Below, one piece after another: positions 42,726-52,149 of a stretch of 64,000 bases of DNA. The DNA lies in assembly GCA_016927855.1 (NCBI GenBank), contig JAFGLV010000145.1, forward strand, positions 62,001 to 126,000. Direction: 5' to 3'. The DNA comes from Sedimentisphaerales bacterium. GTDB lineage: Bacteria > Planctomycetota > Phycisphaerae > Sedimentisphaerales > Anaerobacaceae. The stretch's first letter is position 1. The number at the start of each line of letters is the position of its first letter. The notes below the pieces were generated by a model. It was not told the DNA's origin and did no database searches. It worked only from the letters and a program-made list of their open reading frames with translations. Both the position numbers and the translations under genes were made by a program.

Positions 42726-45196
42726 CTTCGGATACGCTCCCAGCGACACTGCTGAAGACTCTTTCTCTGCTTGCCTGGTTTCTGGTCGTTTTGTTGCCTT
42801 TGCTGGCGCTGCTGGTCGACGCCGTTTTCGCAGCGCCGACGTCCGATGTCACCCGTCCGGTCATGGCGTCGCTGTCCCGCTCGGTGGCGCTGGCGGCGCT
42901 GATCGCAGCAGTGGCGGTGCTGCTGGGCTGGCTGCCCGGTCGGTTGCTGGGGACCGCGCGGACCGGCGGCGTGCTCCTGCTGGTGTTGTTGCTGCTGCCT
43001 CTGGTGCTGCCTCGATATGTGCTCTATTACGCCTGGACGCTGTTGCTTAGCCCGACGACGGCGCTGGGCACCGCGTTGGCGTCTCGACCCGAGCTGGCGC
43101 GTTTCGTCGGCACCTTCACCTCCACCGGTGTGCTCGTCGGGTGGTACTGGCCCGTCGCGGCGCTCGTCCTGGCGCAGGGTTGGCGTGGGATCGACGGTCG
43201 GGTGTGGGAACATGCGAAACTGGAGGCCGGACCTTTCCAGGTCTTTCGACATATCACGTTGCCTCTGCTCCTGCGTCCGCTCGGTTTGGCATTTGCCGTC
43301 TGTTTCGTCTTGACGCTGTCCGAGTTCGCGACCTTTCACCTGGCGGGAGTGGAGACCGTCGGGACCGAGCTGGCGGTTTTGTATGAACTCACTGGCGCCA
43401 CGGCTCCCGTCGCGCGCGCCGCCTGGCCGGTCGCGGTGCTGGCGCTGGCGGCGGCACTTCTGCTGACAAGAGCCTCGCACCGGTGGGTTTCGACCGGAGA
43501 CGCAAGATATTGCGTCTCTACAGGGAAGGCGGGATGGATCGTCTTGGTGTTGCTTCTGGCGGTATCAGTCGTAGCGCCGATACTCTTGATGGTTGGCAAC
43601 GTCGCGAGCCTTGAGCCGTTTCGGCGTTTCCTGACGCTGCACCTGGACGAGCTGGGCTGGTCTCTGGCAACCGCGGTGTTGGCGGCAACGCTGGCGTATC
43701 TCGTCGCGCTGAGCGGTCTGTTCGGCCATCCCGGCCGTGCCGGTAGGGTGGGCTCTCAACCCACGCGTTTTTTGATTGCCGCCACCCTGTTTCTCGCGAT
43801 GTTCCTGCCGGCATCGTTGGTGGCGGTCTCCGTGCTGAAGCTGTTGGCGGTCTCCGGCGCGCCTGCGGCGTTGCGCCAGGCGTGGTGGGTCGTTTCGATG
43901 GGCCAGGCGGCGCGCTTCGCGGGCTTGGCGTTCGTCCTGCTGCTCTTGACGCGCTACCCCGACCGGCAAGGCCTCACGGAGATGGCGTCCCTCGACGGCG
44001 CTTCGCCTGCGCGAGCATGGTGGCACGTTCATCTACCCCAGGTTTGGCCTGTCCAGGTCGGGACGTTCCTGCTCGTGATGATGTTCAGCTTCACGGAGCT
44101 CTCGGCGACGATGGTGTTGTTGCCCGCCGGGCTGCCCAACTTCGCCCAGCGACTGCTCAACCAGATGCACTACGCGCGCGACCAGCAGGTCATCGCCAGT
44201 TGCCTGGTCCTGGTCGGCATGTTCGTGGCGCTGGCAGTCGTCGCGGCCCTATTGTTGCGTCGCGGCGCCGCGCAACGCTCGATTGGCGTCCTTCTGTTGT
44301 CGCTCATCGTTCTCGTGGCACCAGGGTGCGGCCAGGCGGGCGATCGTGACGGCGAGCCAGAGGTCGTCGGCGCGTTCGGTAAAACCGGCGCTGGAGAAGG
44401 GGAGTTTCTCTATCCGCGCGCGATCGACCTGGCTTCGGATGGGACGCTCTATGTTGTGGATAAGACCGGCCGGATTCAGCATCTGACGAATACCGGTGCG
44501 TTCCTGGGCGTCGTGCAAATGCCCTTGACCCAGGCAGGCAAGCCCACCGGGATCAGCTTGCATCCCGACGGGCGGCTCTTCGTCGCGGATACGCACTACC
44601 ATCGCGTCATAGTTTACTCGCCCTCGGGCGAGAAGGCAGGCGAGTTCGGCCAATACGGGAAAACGGATGGCTGCTTCATTTTCCCGACCGACGTGACGTT
44701 CTCGCAGGACGGCAGGCTCTTCGTCGGCGAATACGGCGGCAACGACCGGATTAGCGTTTTCACCAAAGACGGTGCATTTCTGATGTCATTCGGCTCCCCC
44801 GGCACGGAGATGGGACAATTCTCCCGGCCGGCGGCCCTCTGCATCGACGAGACGCGGAAGCGCCTGTACGTTGCGGATGCGTGCAACCATCGGATCGCCG
44901 TCTACGATCTCGACGCGCAACTGATTGGCTACTTTGGCGAGCCGGGCGTCGGTCTGGGACAACTGCGCTACCCCTACGACCTGGCCCTTCTGGACGACGG
45001 CACCATCGTGGTATGCGAGTTTGGGAACAATCGCACACAATTGTTCAGTCCCGGCGGCGTCAGTCTGGCCACGTATGGCCGGGCGGGGCGCGAACTGGGC
45101 CAATTGGCCTATCCCTGGGGCGTCGCGGTGGATGCAAAGCGTCGCGCCTACGTCGTCGACGCGGGGAACAATCGAATTCAGGTGTGGCAACTGTGA
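42722..45196 (+). CDS. Ferric-type ABC permease fused to a C-terminal NHL beta-propeller
   Basis: 824 residues from GTG 42722. Residues 1-515 are a fused two-domain permease with about 12 TM helices and two EAA loops (EHAKLEAGPFQVFRHITLPLL; EMASLDGASPARAWWHVHLPQ), the contact points for ABC ATPases. A hydrophobic segment ending in a lipobox-like LVAPGC (Cys536) follows, then an NHL propeller of at least five blades to the end (GEFLYPRAIDLASDGTLYVVD, GTEMGQFSRPAALCID, GQLAYPWGVAVDAKRRAYVVD). The second half looks like a once separate NHL lipoprotein. Two palindromic repeats are embedded in frame (residues 259-267 and 341-349), both in loops. The stop overlaps the next start (GTGA). Confidence 0.85.
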   Translation: MTSDTLPATLLKTLSLLAWFLVVLLPLLALLVDAVFAAPTSDVTRPVMASLSRSVALAALIAAVAVLLGWLPGRLLGTARTGGVLLLVLLLLPLVLPRYVLYYAWTLLLSPTTALGTALASRPELARFVGTFTSTGVLVGWYWPVAALVLAQGWRGIDGRVWEHAKLEAGPFQVFRHITLPLLLRPLGLAFAVCFVLTLSEFATFHLAGVETVGTELAVLYELTGATAPVARAAWPVAVLALAAALLLTRASHRWVSTGDARYCVSTGKAGWIVLVLLLAVSVVAPILLMVGNVASLEPFRRFLTLHLDELGWSLATAVLAATLAYLVALSGLFGHPGRAGRVGSQPTRFLIAATLFLAMFLPASLVAVSVLKLLAVSGAPAALRQAWWVVSMGQAARFAGLAFVLLLLTRYPDRQGLTEMASLDGASPARAWWHVHLPQVWPVQVGTFLLVMMFSFTELSATMVLLPAGLPNFAQRLLNQMHYARDQQVIASCLVLVGMFVALAVVAALLLRRGAAQRSIGVLLLSLIVLVAPGCGQAGDRDGEPEVVGAFGKTGAGEGEFLYPRAIDLASDGTLYVVDKTGRIQHLTNTGAFLGVVQMPLTQAGKPTGISLHPDGRLFVADTHYHRVIVYSPSGEKAGEFGQYGKTDGCFIFPTDVTFSQDGRLFVGEYGGNDRISVFTKDGAFLMSFGSPGTEMGQFSRPAALCIDETRKRLYVADACNHRIAVYDLDAQLIGYFGEPGVGLGQLRYPYDLALLDDGTIVVCEFGNNRTQLFSPGGVSLATYGRAGRELGQLAYPWGVAVDAKRRAYVVDAGNNRIQVWQL
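43497..43521 (-). repeat. REP-like hairpin GTAGAGACGCAA, in-frame inside the permease gene
   Basis: Minus-strand reading: GTAG, stem AGACGCAA, loop TATC, stem TTGCGTCT. It encodes GDARYCVST in the loop between two TM helices of the permease (LLLTRASHRW and WIVLVLLLAV). The frame is kept. Confidence 0.8.
43743..43767 (+). repeat. REP-like hairpin GTAGGGTGGG, in-frame inside the permease gene
   Basis: GTAG, stem GGTGGG, loop, stem CCCAC. It nearly repeats the intergenic copy at 39928. It encodes GRVGSQPTR in a loop between TM helices (YLVALSGLFG and FLIAATLFLAMFL). Confidence 0.8.
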
Positions 45197-48135
45197 GCGA
45201 TACGTACGGTTTTTATCTCGGTCAGCCCTGGTGGCTTGCGGTGGGTCTACTGGCGATCCCCATGATCTGGTTGGCGCGCCGCAACCTCGCGGCGCTGGGG
45301 CGTGGACGGCGCCTCGCCGCGATCGTCCTGCGCGTCGTCGTGCTGCTGCTGTCGGCGGTCCTGCTGGCCAGGCCGATGCTGGTGCGCCAGAGCCACCGCG
45401 CGACGGTGATCGCCGTCGTCGACCGCAGCCGGTCGATTCCCGCCGATTTGGGGGAGGCGGCGCTGGACTATCTGTCGAAGGCAGTCACGTCCAAGACGCC
45501 TGAGGACCAGCTTGCCATCGTCGACGTTGCAGAGGCCGCGAGTATTTCCAAGCTGCCCTCCGGTGATGAAACCGTGCGCCGCCGAAACACCACGCTCAGC
45601 GGTCAGCAGACCGCATTGTCACGCGGCATAGAGATGGCGATGGCGATTGCCTCGCCCGACACGGCGACGCGCATCGTGCTGGTCAGCGAAGGCAACGAGA
45701 CCGAAGGCGACCTGAAGGAGGCCGCCAAGACCGCCGCAGCCAACAAGATTCCTATAGACGTGCTACCGGTGCGGTATCGTTACGAGCGCGAGGTGCTCTT
45801 CAAGCGCGTCGCCGCGCCGTCGCGGGCCAGAAGCGGTCAGACTATCTCCCTGCGTTTTCTGCTCGACAGCACCGCCGACATCAACGGCAAACTGCTGCTG
45901 ACGTTGAACGACCAGCCGGTAGACCTGGTGCCCGACTCGCCTGAGGTGGCTGTCCCCGTCGAGCTCAAAGCCGGCGGCAACGTCAAGACCATCTCCGTGC
46001 CGGTCGGCACGCGCGGGATACACAAATTCGAGGCGCTCTTCGTCCCCGATGATTCCAGGCAGGATCGGATCGTCGAGAACAACCGCGCCACCGCGATGAC
46101 CTATGTCGCCGGTCCCGGGCACGTTCTCGTCGTCGATGAAGACGGGGCGCCCTCGCAGATGCTCATCGAGGCGCTGCGAACGACCAACATGGAGATTCGC
46201 TACCAGCCGGCGGGCAGCTTCCCGGACAACCTGGCTCTGCTGATGGACACCGACGCTATCGTCCTGGCCGATACCAGCGCCGGCAACTTCACGTACGAGC
46301 AGCAGGAGATGCTCTGTCGCTACGTCAACGATCTCGGAGGCGGCCTGGTCATGGTCGGCGGACCCAATGCCTTCGGCGCCGGCGGCTGGATTGGCTCTCC
46401 CGTCGCCGACATCCTGCCGGTGGACCTCGATCCGCCCCAGAAGAAGCAGTTGCCCAAGGGCGCCCTGGTGCTGGTGATGCACGCCTGTGAGATGCCTCAG
46501 GGCAACTTCTGGGGCAAGAAGGTGGCCGCCTCCGCGGTCGGCGCGCTCAGCCGCCTCGATTTGGTGGGCATCCTGGCCTACGACTGGCACAATACCGACA
46601 ACTGGGTCTTCGATCTCGGTCCCGTCGGTGACAAGAAGGCGGTCCTCAGCGCGATCGATCAGATGCAGATGGGTGACATGCCCAGCCTGGACGCCATCGT
46701 GCAGGAGGCCTACAACAAGCTGATCGCGTGCAACGCGGCCCAGAAGCACATCATCGTCATCAGCGACGGCGACCCTGCTCCGCCCACACGGCAACTGGTC
46801 ACCCTGCTGGTCAATGCCCAGATCACCTGTACCGGCGTATGCATCTGGCCGCACATGGCCAACGGCGGCGCAACCCTTCAGAACCTGGCGATGGATACGC
46901 AAGGGCGCTATTACGAAGTCAAGGACGCAATGGCGCTGCCCCAGATCTTCATCAAAGAAGCCCAGGTCGTACGCCGCTCGATGATTATCGAGCAGACCTT
47001 CGATCCGCAGGTGGTCTATTCGCTCAGCGAGACGGTCAAGGGTATCGGGCCGTCTCTGCCGGCGCTGGACGGTTACGTCCTGACCGGGCCCAAAGGCGGG
47101 CTGAATCAGCTCGTGATGACCAGTCAGGAGGCGGACCCGATCCTCGCGACGTGTCAGTCCGGCCTCGGTCGTTGCGTCGCATTCACCAGCTCCGCGGACA
47201 GCCGTTGGGCGGGACCGTGGATGCAATGGGCGGATTTCGCGCGGTTCTGGGAGCAGGTCGTCCGCTGGGCGGGTCGGCCGGCCCAGGCAGCCGACTGCGA
47301 AATCTTCGCGGATGTGCAAGGTCAGGACGTCACCGTCAACGTCGAGGCCTCCGACGCGACCGGCAAGTCGATCCAGTTTGCCGGGATCGAGGGCCAGGTG
47401 CTTACGCCCGAGATGAAGGCCGATCCCCTGCAACTGACCCAGACCGGTCCCGGCCAATACGCCGGACGGTTCCGCGCCGATGCCTCCGGCAGCTACATCG
47501 TCAACATCCAATATCGTCCCGTCGGCAGCGACGAAGGCAACCGCCTGGCGAATACGATTGTCACGATCCCGTTCGCGCCGGAATTTCGCGACCTGACCGA
47601 CAACGCGCCGTTGCTGGAGGAGGTCAGCCGCATCACGGGTGGGCGGATCCTGCCTGCCGACCCGAACCAGGCAGACCTGTACGACTACGCCGGCTTGCAT
47701 TTCCCCCAGACGCATCTTCCTTTGCTGCGGCCATTGATGCTGATCTGGCTAGCGCTGTTCCTGCTCGACATCGCGGTGCGCCGCGTGATCCTCGACGTCC
47801 GCGCCGGATGGCGTCGTGTCGAGTCGTGGGTCTTCGCTACCGCGCGGCGCGAGCAGAGCGAGACCATCTCCCGTCTTCAGGCCACCCGCCAGAAACTCCG
47901 AGCCCAATGGTCGACGCGTGCGGACCGGACGGTGATCGCCAAACGCTACGAAGGAGGGGAGAAATACCAAGGGCAGGTCCTCGGCGCCGAACCGCAGCAC
48001 AAAGCGGAACCGCCCAAGCCCGCCGAGACGAAGAAGCCGGAAAAGAAAAAAGAAGAGGCGCGCGAGGCGTCGCATATCGATCAGCTTTTGAAAGCCAAAC
48101 GCAAAGCCACCGAAGACAAGGGTAGGGGCGAATAG
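45193..48135 (+). CDS. Membrane VWA protein with glutamine-amidotransferase-like region
   Basis: 980 residues from GTG 45193, overlapping the previous stop. N-terminal TM helices (about 13-28 and 42-60) lead to a VWA domain with MIDAS motif DRSRS (77-81). A middle part resembles class I glutamine-amidotransferase-like folds without the catalytic cysteine (HVLVVDEDG, IVLADTSAGNFTYEQQEML, GGGLVMVGGPNAFGAGGW), a combination known from planctomycete and other DUF1355-type proteins. A second VWA-like segment (KHIIVISDGDPAPPT) follows, then a C-terminal TM (LPLLRPLMLIWLALFLLDIAV) and a lysine/proline-rich cytoplasmic tail. A REP hairpin supplies its last codons and stop. It lies 35 bases before the MoxR gene. 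Confidence 0.8.
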   Translation: MSDTYGFYLGQPWWLAVGLLAIPMIWLARRNLAALGRGRRLAAIVLRVVVLLLSAVLLARPMLVRQSHRATVIAVVDRSRSIPADLGEAALDYLSKAVTSKTPEDQLAIVDVAEAASISKLPSGDETVRRRNTTLSGQQTALSRGIEMAMAIASPDTATRIVLVSEGNETEGDLKEAAKTAAANKIPIDVLPVRYRYEREVLFKRVAAPSRARSGQTISLRFLLDSTADINGKLLLTLNDQPVDLVPDSPEVAVPVELKAGGNVKTISVPVGTRGIHKFEALFVPDDSRQDRIVENNRATAMTYVAGPGHVLVVDEDGAPSQMLIEALRTTNMEIRYQPAGSFPDNLALLMDTDAIVLADTSAGNFTYEQQEMLCRYVNDLGGGLVMVGGPNAFGAGGWIGSPVADILPVDLDPPQKKQLPKGALVLVMHACEMPQGNFWGKKVAASAVGALSRLDLVGILAYDWHNTDNWVFDLGPVGDKKAVLSAIDQMQMGDMPSLDAIVQEAYNKLIACNAAQKHIIVISDGDPAPPTRQLVTLLVNAQITCTGVCIWPHMANGGATLQNLAMDTQGRYYEVKDAMALPQIFIKEAQVVRRSMIIEQTFDPQVVYSLSETVKGIGPSLPALDGYVLTGPKGGLNQLVMTSQEADPILATCQSGLGRCVAFTSSADSRWAGPWMQWADFARFWEQVVRWAGRPAQAADCEIFADVQGQDVTVNVEASDATGKSIQFAGIEGQVLTPEMKADPLQLTQTGPGQYAGRFRADASGSYIVNIQYRPVGSDEGNRLANTIVTIPFAPEFRDLTDNAPLLEEVSRITGGRILPADPNQADLYDYAGLHFPQTHLPLLRPLMLIWLALFLLDIAVRRVILDVRAGWRRVESWVFATARREQSETISRLQATRQKLRAQWSTRADRTVIAKRYEGGEKYQGQVLGAEPQHKAEPPKPAETKKPEKKKEEAREASHIDQLLKAKRKATEDKGRGE

Positions 48136-48145
48136 TCGTTCGCCC
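48122..48145 (+). repeat. REP-like hairpin providing the stop codon of the VWA gene
   Basis: GTAG, stem GGGCGAA, loop TAGTCG, stem TTCGCCC. The amber stop at 48133-48135 is formed by the loop, and the last residues GRGE come from the stem. The second copy is at 34737-34760. Confidence 0.8.
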
Positions 48146-48170
48146 TCGCTGGGTCCAGGAGAGAAGAAAC

Positions 48171-49193
<1,023 letters not shown>

Positions 49194-49227
49194 GTATTAG
49201 GACCAGTTGGACCGGTTTGAGAATACC

Positions 49228-50136
49228 ATGGCCGCAACGAGGACGACAACTCGGAAGCTGACGGAGCTGCTGGACCCGAAGTTCATGGCCCGCCTGGACT
49301 CGCTGGATGTGCTCAGCCGCAAGATCCTGCAAGGCAAGCTCCAGGGTGAACGCCGGTCCAAGCGCCGCGGCCAAAGCGTCGAGTTCGCCGACCACCGGCC
49401 CTACGTCGTCGGCGACGACCTGCGTTTCGTCGACTGGAATATCTATGGACGCCTCGAGCAGTTGTTCCTCAAGCTTTTCCTGGAAGAGCAGGACCTGACC
49501 GTCCACATCCTGACCGACGCGAGCGCCTCGATGGGCGTCGGCGACCCGTCCAAGGACCTGTTCGCCAGGAGGCTCACCGCGGCGCTGGGGTACGTCAGCC
49601 TGGTCAACAGCAATCGGTTGACGATCAGCCTGTTTGCCGACGGCGTGCGCATGCAACTGCCTCAGATGCGTGGGCGCAGCTATCTCTCCCAGATGGCGGA
49701 GATGCTGCTGACGACCGAGTGCCAGGGCTTCTCTGATTTCGAGAAGGCCTGCCAGGATACCGTTGCCGGTCGAATCGGCACAGGCATCACCATTGTGATC
49801 TCCGACTTCCTGTTCAAGCAAGGCTACGAGAGCGCCTTGCGCCGGCTCATCGGCGCCAAGTACGATCTCTACGTCATCCAGGTGCTGTCGCCCCAGGAGA
49901 TCGCGCCCGATCTGGCGGGAGACCTGAAACTGCTGGATATCGAAGACGCGGATACCGCCGAGATCACCGTCAGCTCGGCGCTGATCAAGTACTACCAGCG
50001 AAACCTCGCGGCCTACTGCCAGGAGCTGAACGATTTCTGCGTGCGACGCGGCGCGGTCTACGTCCGCGCCAACTCCGCCGACTCGGTCGAGACGCTGGTC
50101 TTGAACTATCTGCGGCGCATCCGCCTGTTGCGTTAG
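49228..50136 (+). CDS. DUF58 domain protein
   Basis: 302 residues. The DUF58 signature VEFADHRPYVVGDDLRFVDWNIYGR is complete near residues 50-75, followed by a degenerate VWA-like fold with DASASMG as the MIDAS-like motif and VISDFLF. DUF58 proteins are regular partners of MoxR ATPases. ATG 49228 begins MAATRTTTRKL; TTG 49207 is an alternative with seven more residues, and neither has a strong ribosome site, so coupling to the MoxR gene is likely. The protein is soluble, with no TM helix. Confidence 0.92.
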   Translation: MAATRTTTRKLTELLDPKFMARLDSLDVLSRKILQGKLQGERRSKRRGQSVEFADHRPYVVGDDLRFVDWNIYGRLEQLFLKLFLEEQDLTVHILTDASASMGVGDPSKDLFARRLTAALGYVSLVNSNRLTISLFADGVRMQLPQMRGRSYLSQMAEMLLTTECQGFSDFEKACQDTVAGRIGTGITIVISDFLFKQGYESALRRLIGAKYDLYVIQVLSPQEIAPDLAGDLKLLDIEDADTAEITVSSALIKYYQRNLAAYCQELNDFCVRRGAVYVRANSADSVETLVLNYLRRIRLLR

Positions 50137-50159
50137 CGGCCGGCGCGAGAGAGACATTT

Positions 50160-52118
50160 ATGGAATGGCTGACACCCTTAGTTGGAGCCTATGCCGCCGC
50201 GGTGGCGATTCCGCTGCTGCTGTTGCTCTATTTCCTCAAGCTCAAGCGGCGCGAGACGATTGTCTCCAGCACGCTGCTGTGGAAGCGCGCCGTTCAGGAC
50301 TTGCAGGTCAACGCGCCGTTCCAGCGGCTGAGGCGCAACCTGCTGCTGTTGCTTCAATTGCTGGCGCTGATCGCGATGGTGTTGGCGCTGGCCGGACCGG
50401 TGCTGTCGCTGCGAAGAGGACCGGGACAGCGCTACGTCGTGCTCATCGACCGCTCGGCGAGCATGAACGCGACCGACGTCGAGCCCAGCCGGCTAAAGGA
50501 GGCTAAGAAACAGGCCAAGGTCTTTGTCGAATCCATGCGCAGCGGCTCGGTCGTCTCCCTGCGTGACGTCTCCGACCACGCGATGGTCATTGCCTTCGAC
50601 AGCCACGCGAAGGTGATGTGCAACTTCACGTCCGACCGGCGCCAGCTTGCCGCGGCCATCGACGCCATCGAGCCCGGCGACGGCACCAGCCGCCTGGGCG
50701 AGGCGGTGACGGTCGCGCGGGCTTTCGCCCAGTCTCCCGGCACCGACGACAGCATGCGCAATCCCGAAGCGCCGGCGCGGCTGGTCCTGTTCAGCGATGG
50801 TCGCATCGGCGACCTTGACACGATCGTCATGGCATCCGACGAACTGGCCTTCCACAAAATCGGCGCGTCCGGCGACAACGTTGCGATCACCGCGATGAAC
50901 GTGCGGCGCTCTTACGAGCAGCCTGAGCAGCTCGAGGTCTTTGCGTCGCTGGCCAACTACACGTCGCAGACAATCTCGCGCGACGTGCAGCTTGGGATCG
51001 ACGGCAACGTTCGCACGATCCGGCCCATCACCATCCCGGCGGCAACCGCCGGGCCTGAACCTTCGCCGGGTCAGGTGGCGGTCAACTTCTCGCTGACGCA
51101 TGCCGACGACGGCATTCTCGAAATCCGCCAGTTGACGGCGGATGTACTGACCTGCGACGACGCCGCCTGGAGCGTCCTGGAGCCGCCCAAGCGGCTTTCC
51201 GTCCTGCTGGTGACAGCGGGCAATCCGGTGCTGGAGTCGGCGCTGCGCGTCTGTCCGATTGCGCGGCTCGATCCCTGCACGCCGGCAGGGTTCGACGCGA
51301 TGGATCCCGCAGCGCTGGCCGTGCAGCAACCCTACGACGTGATCGTGCTCGACAACCATGTGCCGGCCCATCTGCCACGCTGTCGATACGTGGTGTTCGG
51401 GGCGCCGCCGGTCGGTATCGACGTGAACTCGCCAGGTGAGTTGGAGAACCAGACCATCGTGGACTGGCGCACGCGGCATCCGGTCCTCCAGTACGTCAAC
51501 CTGATGAACCTCTTTGCCGCCAAGAGCTGGGCGCTGAATCTGCCGCGCGACGCTGAGGTGCTGGCGGAATTCAACGAATCGCCTGCGCTGGCGCTGGTCC
51601 GGCGGCAGGGCAGCACCTTCCTGCTTGTCAGCTTCGACATCCTCCAGAGCAACTGGCCCTTCGAGCCGGGTCTGGTGCTGTTCTGCTACAACGCGCTGAA
51701 CTTCCTGGCCGCGCAGGTCGGCAACATTGAGCAGCGCGAACTGGCGGTAGCGGAGCCGATCGTCATCGAAGGCGCCGTCCCGGAGACATCGGCCACCGTC
51801 GTCCCACCCGACGGCTCGGAGGTCGAGCTGACCGCCGACCCGAGCGGGACCCTGCGCTTTGCCGGCACGCATCGCGTCGGTGTATATGCCGTTGATGTCC
51901 CCGACAGGCCGAAGCGTTTCTATGCCGTCAACCTGGTCGACGCCCAGGAAAGCCGGGTCGAGCCGCAGCAGGAGATCACGTTTACGAGCACGACGGTCGA
52001 GGCAGCACAGCAGGGGGTCCGACGGGCCAATGTCCCCCTGTGGCCTCTGCTGGTATTGGCGGCTCTGGTGCTTGTCTGCGTGGAGTGGCTCGCGTATAAT
52101 CTAAAGGTGCGAATTTGA
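50160..52118 (+). CDS. BatA-like membrane VWA protein
   Basis: 652 residues. The N-terminal BatA/aerotolerance domain (MEWLTPLVGAYAAAVAIPLL, LLLYFLKLKRRE, LRRNLLLLLQLLALIAMVLAL) gives two TM helices. The VWA domain follows with MIDAS motif DRSAS (97-101) and DGT, SDGRIGD. Residues of about 340-560 hold an amidotransferase-like fold (SVLLVTAGNPVLESAL, YDVIVLDNHVP). A final TM helix (WPLLVLAALVLVCVEWLAYNLK) ends the protein, so most of it is periplasmic or cytoplasmic between anchors. It is 23 bases after the DUF58 gene. Confidence 0.9.
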   Translation: MEWLTPLVGAYAAAVAIPLLLLLYFLKLKRRETIVSSTLLWKRAVQDLQVNAPFQRLRRNLLLLLQLLALIAMVLALAGPVLSLRRGPGQRYVVLIDRSASMNATDVEPSRLKEAKKQAKVFVESMRSGSVVSLRDVSDHAMVIAFDSHAKVMCNFTSDRRQLAAAIDAIEPGDGTSRLGEAVTVARAFAQSPGTDDSMRNPEAPARLVLFSDGRIGDLDTIVMASDELAFHKIGASGDNVAITAMNVRRSYEQPEQLEVFASLANYTSQTISRDVQLGIDGNVRTIRPITIPAATAGPEPSPGQVAVNFSLTHADDGILEIRQLTADVLTCDDAAWSVLEPPKRLSVLLVTAGNPVLESALRVCPIARLDPCTPAGFDAMDPAALAVQQPYDVIVLDNHVPAHLPRCRYVVFGAPPVGIDVNSPGELENQTIVDWRTRHPVLQYVNLMNLFAAKSWALNLPRDAEVLAEFNESPALALVRRQGSTFLLVSFDILQSNWPFEPGLVLFCYNALNFLAAQVGNIEQRELAVAEPIVIEGAVPETSATVVPPDGSEVELTADPSGTLRFAGTHRVGVYAVDVPDRPKRFYAVNLVDAQESRVEPQQEITFTSTTVEAAQQGVRRANVPLWPLLVLAALVLVCVEWLAYNLKVRI

Positions 52119-52149
52119 AATCTGTCTTCAGGCACGGCGGGAGTCTCAG

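Noticed and set aside
45763-47715. Long open frame on the minus strand opposite the VWA gene (650 codons)
   Set aside because: Low-complexity His/Arg/Gly/Asp-rich shadow of a high-GC gene; no family features, no ribosome site, and the plus strand is clearly coding.
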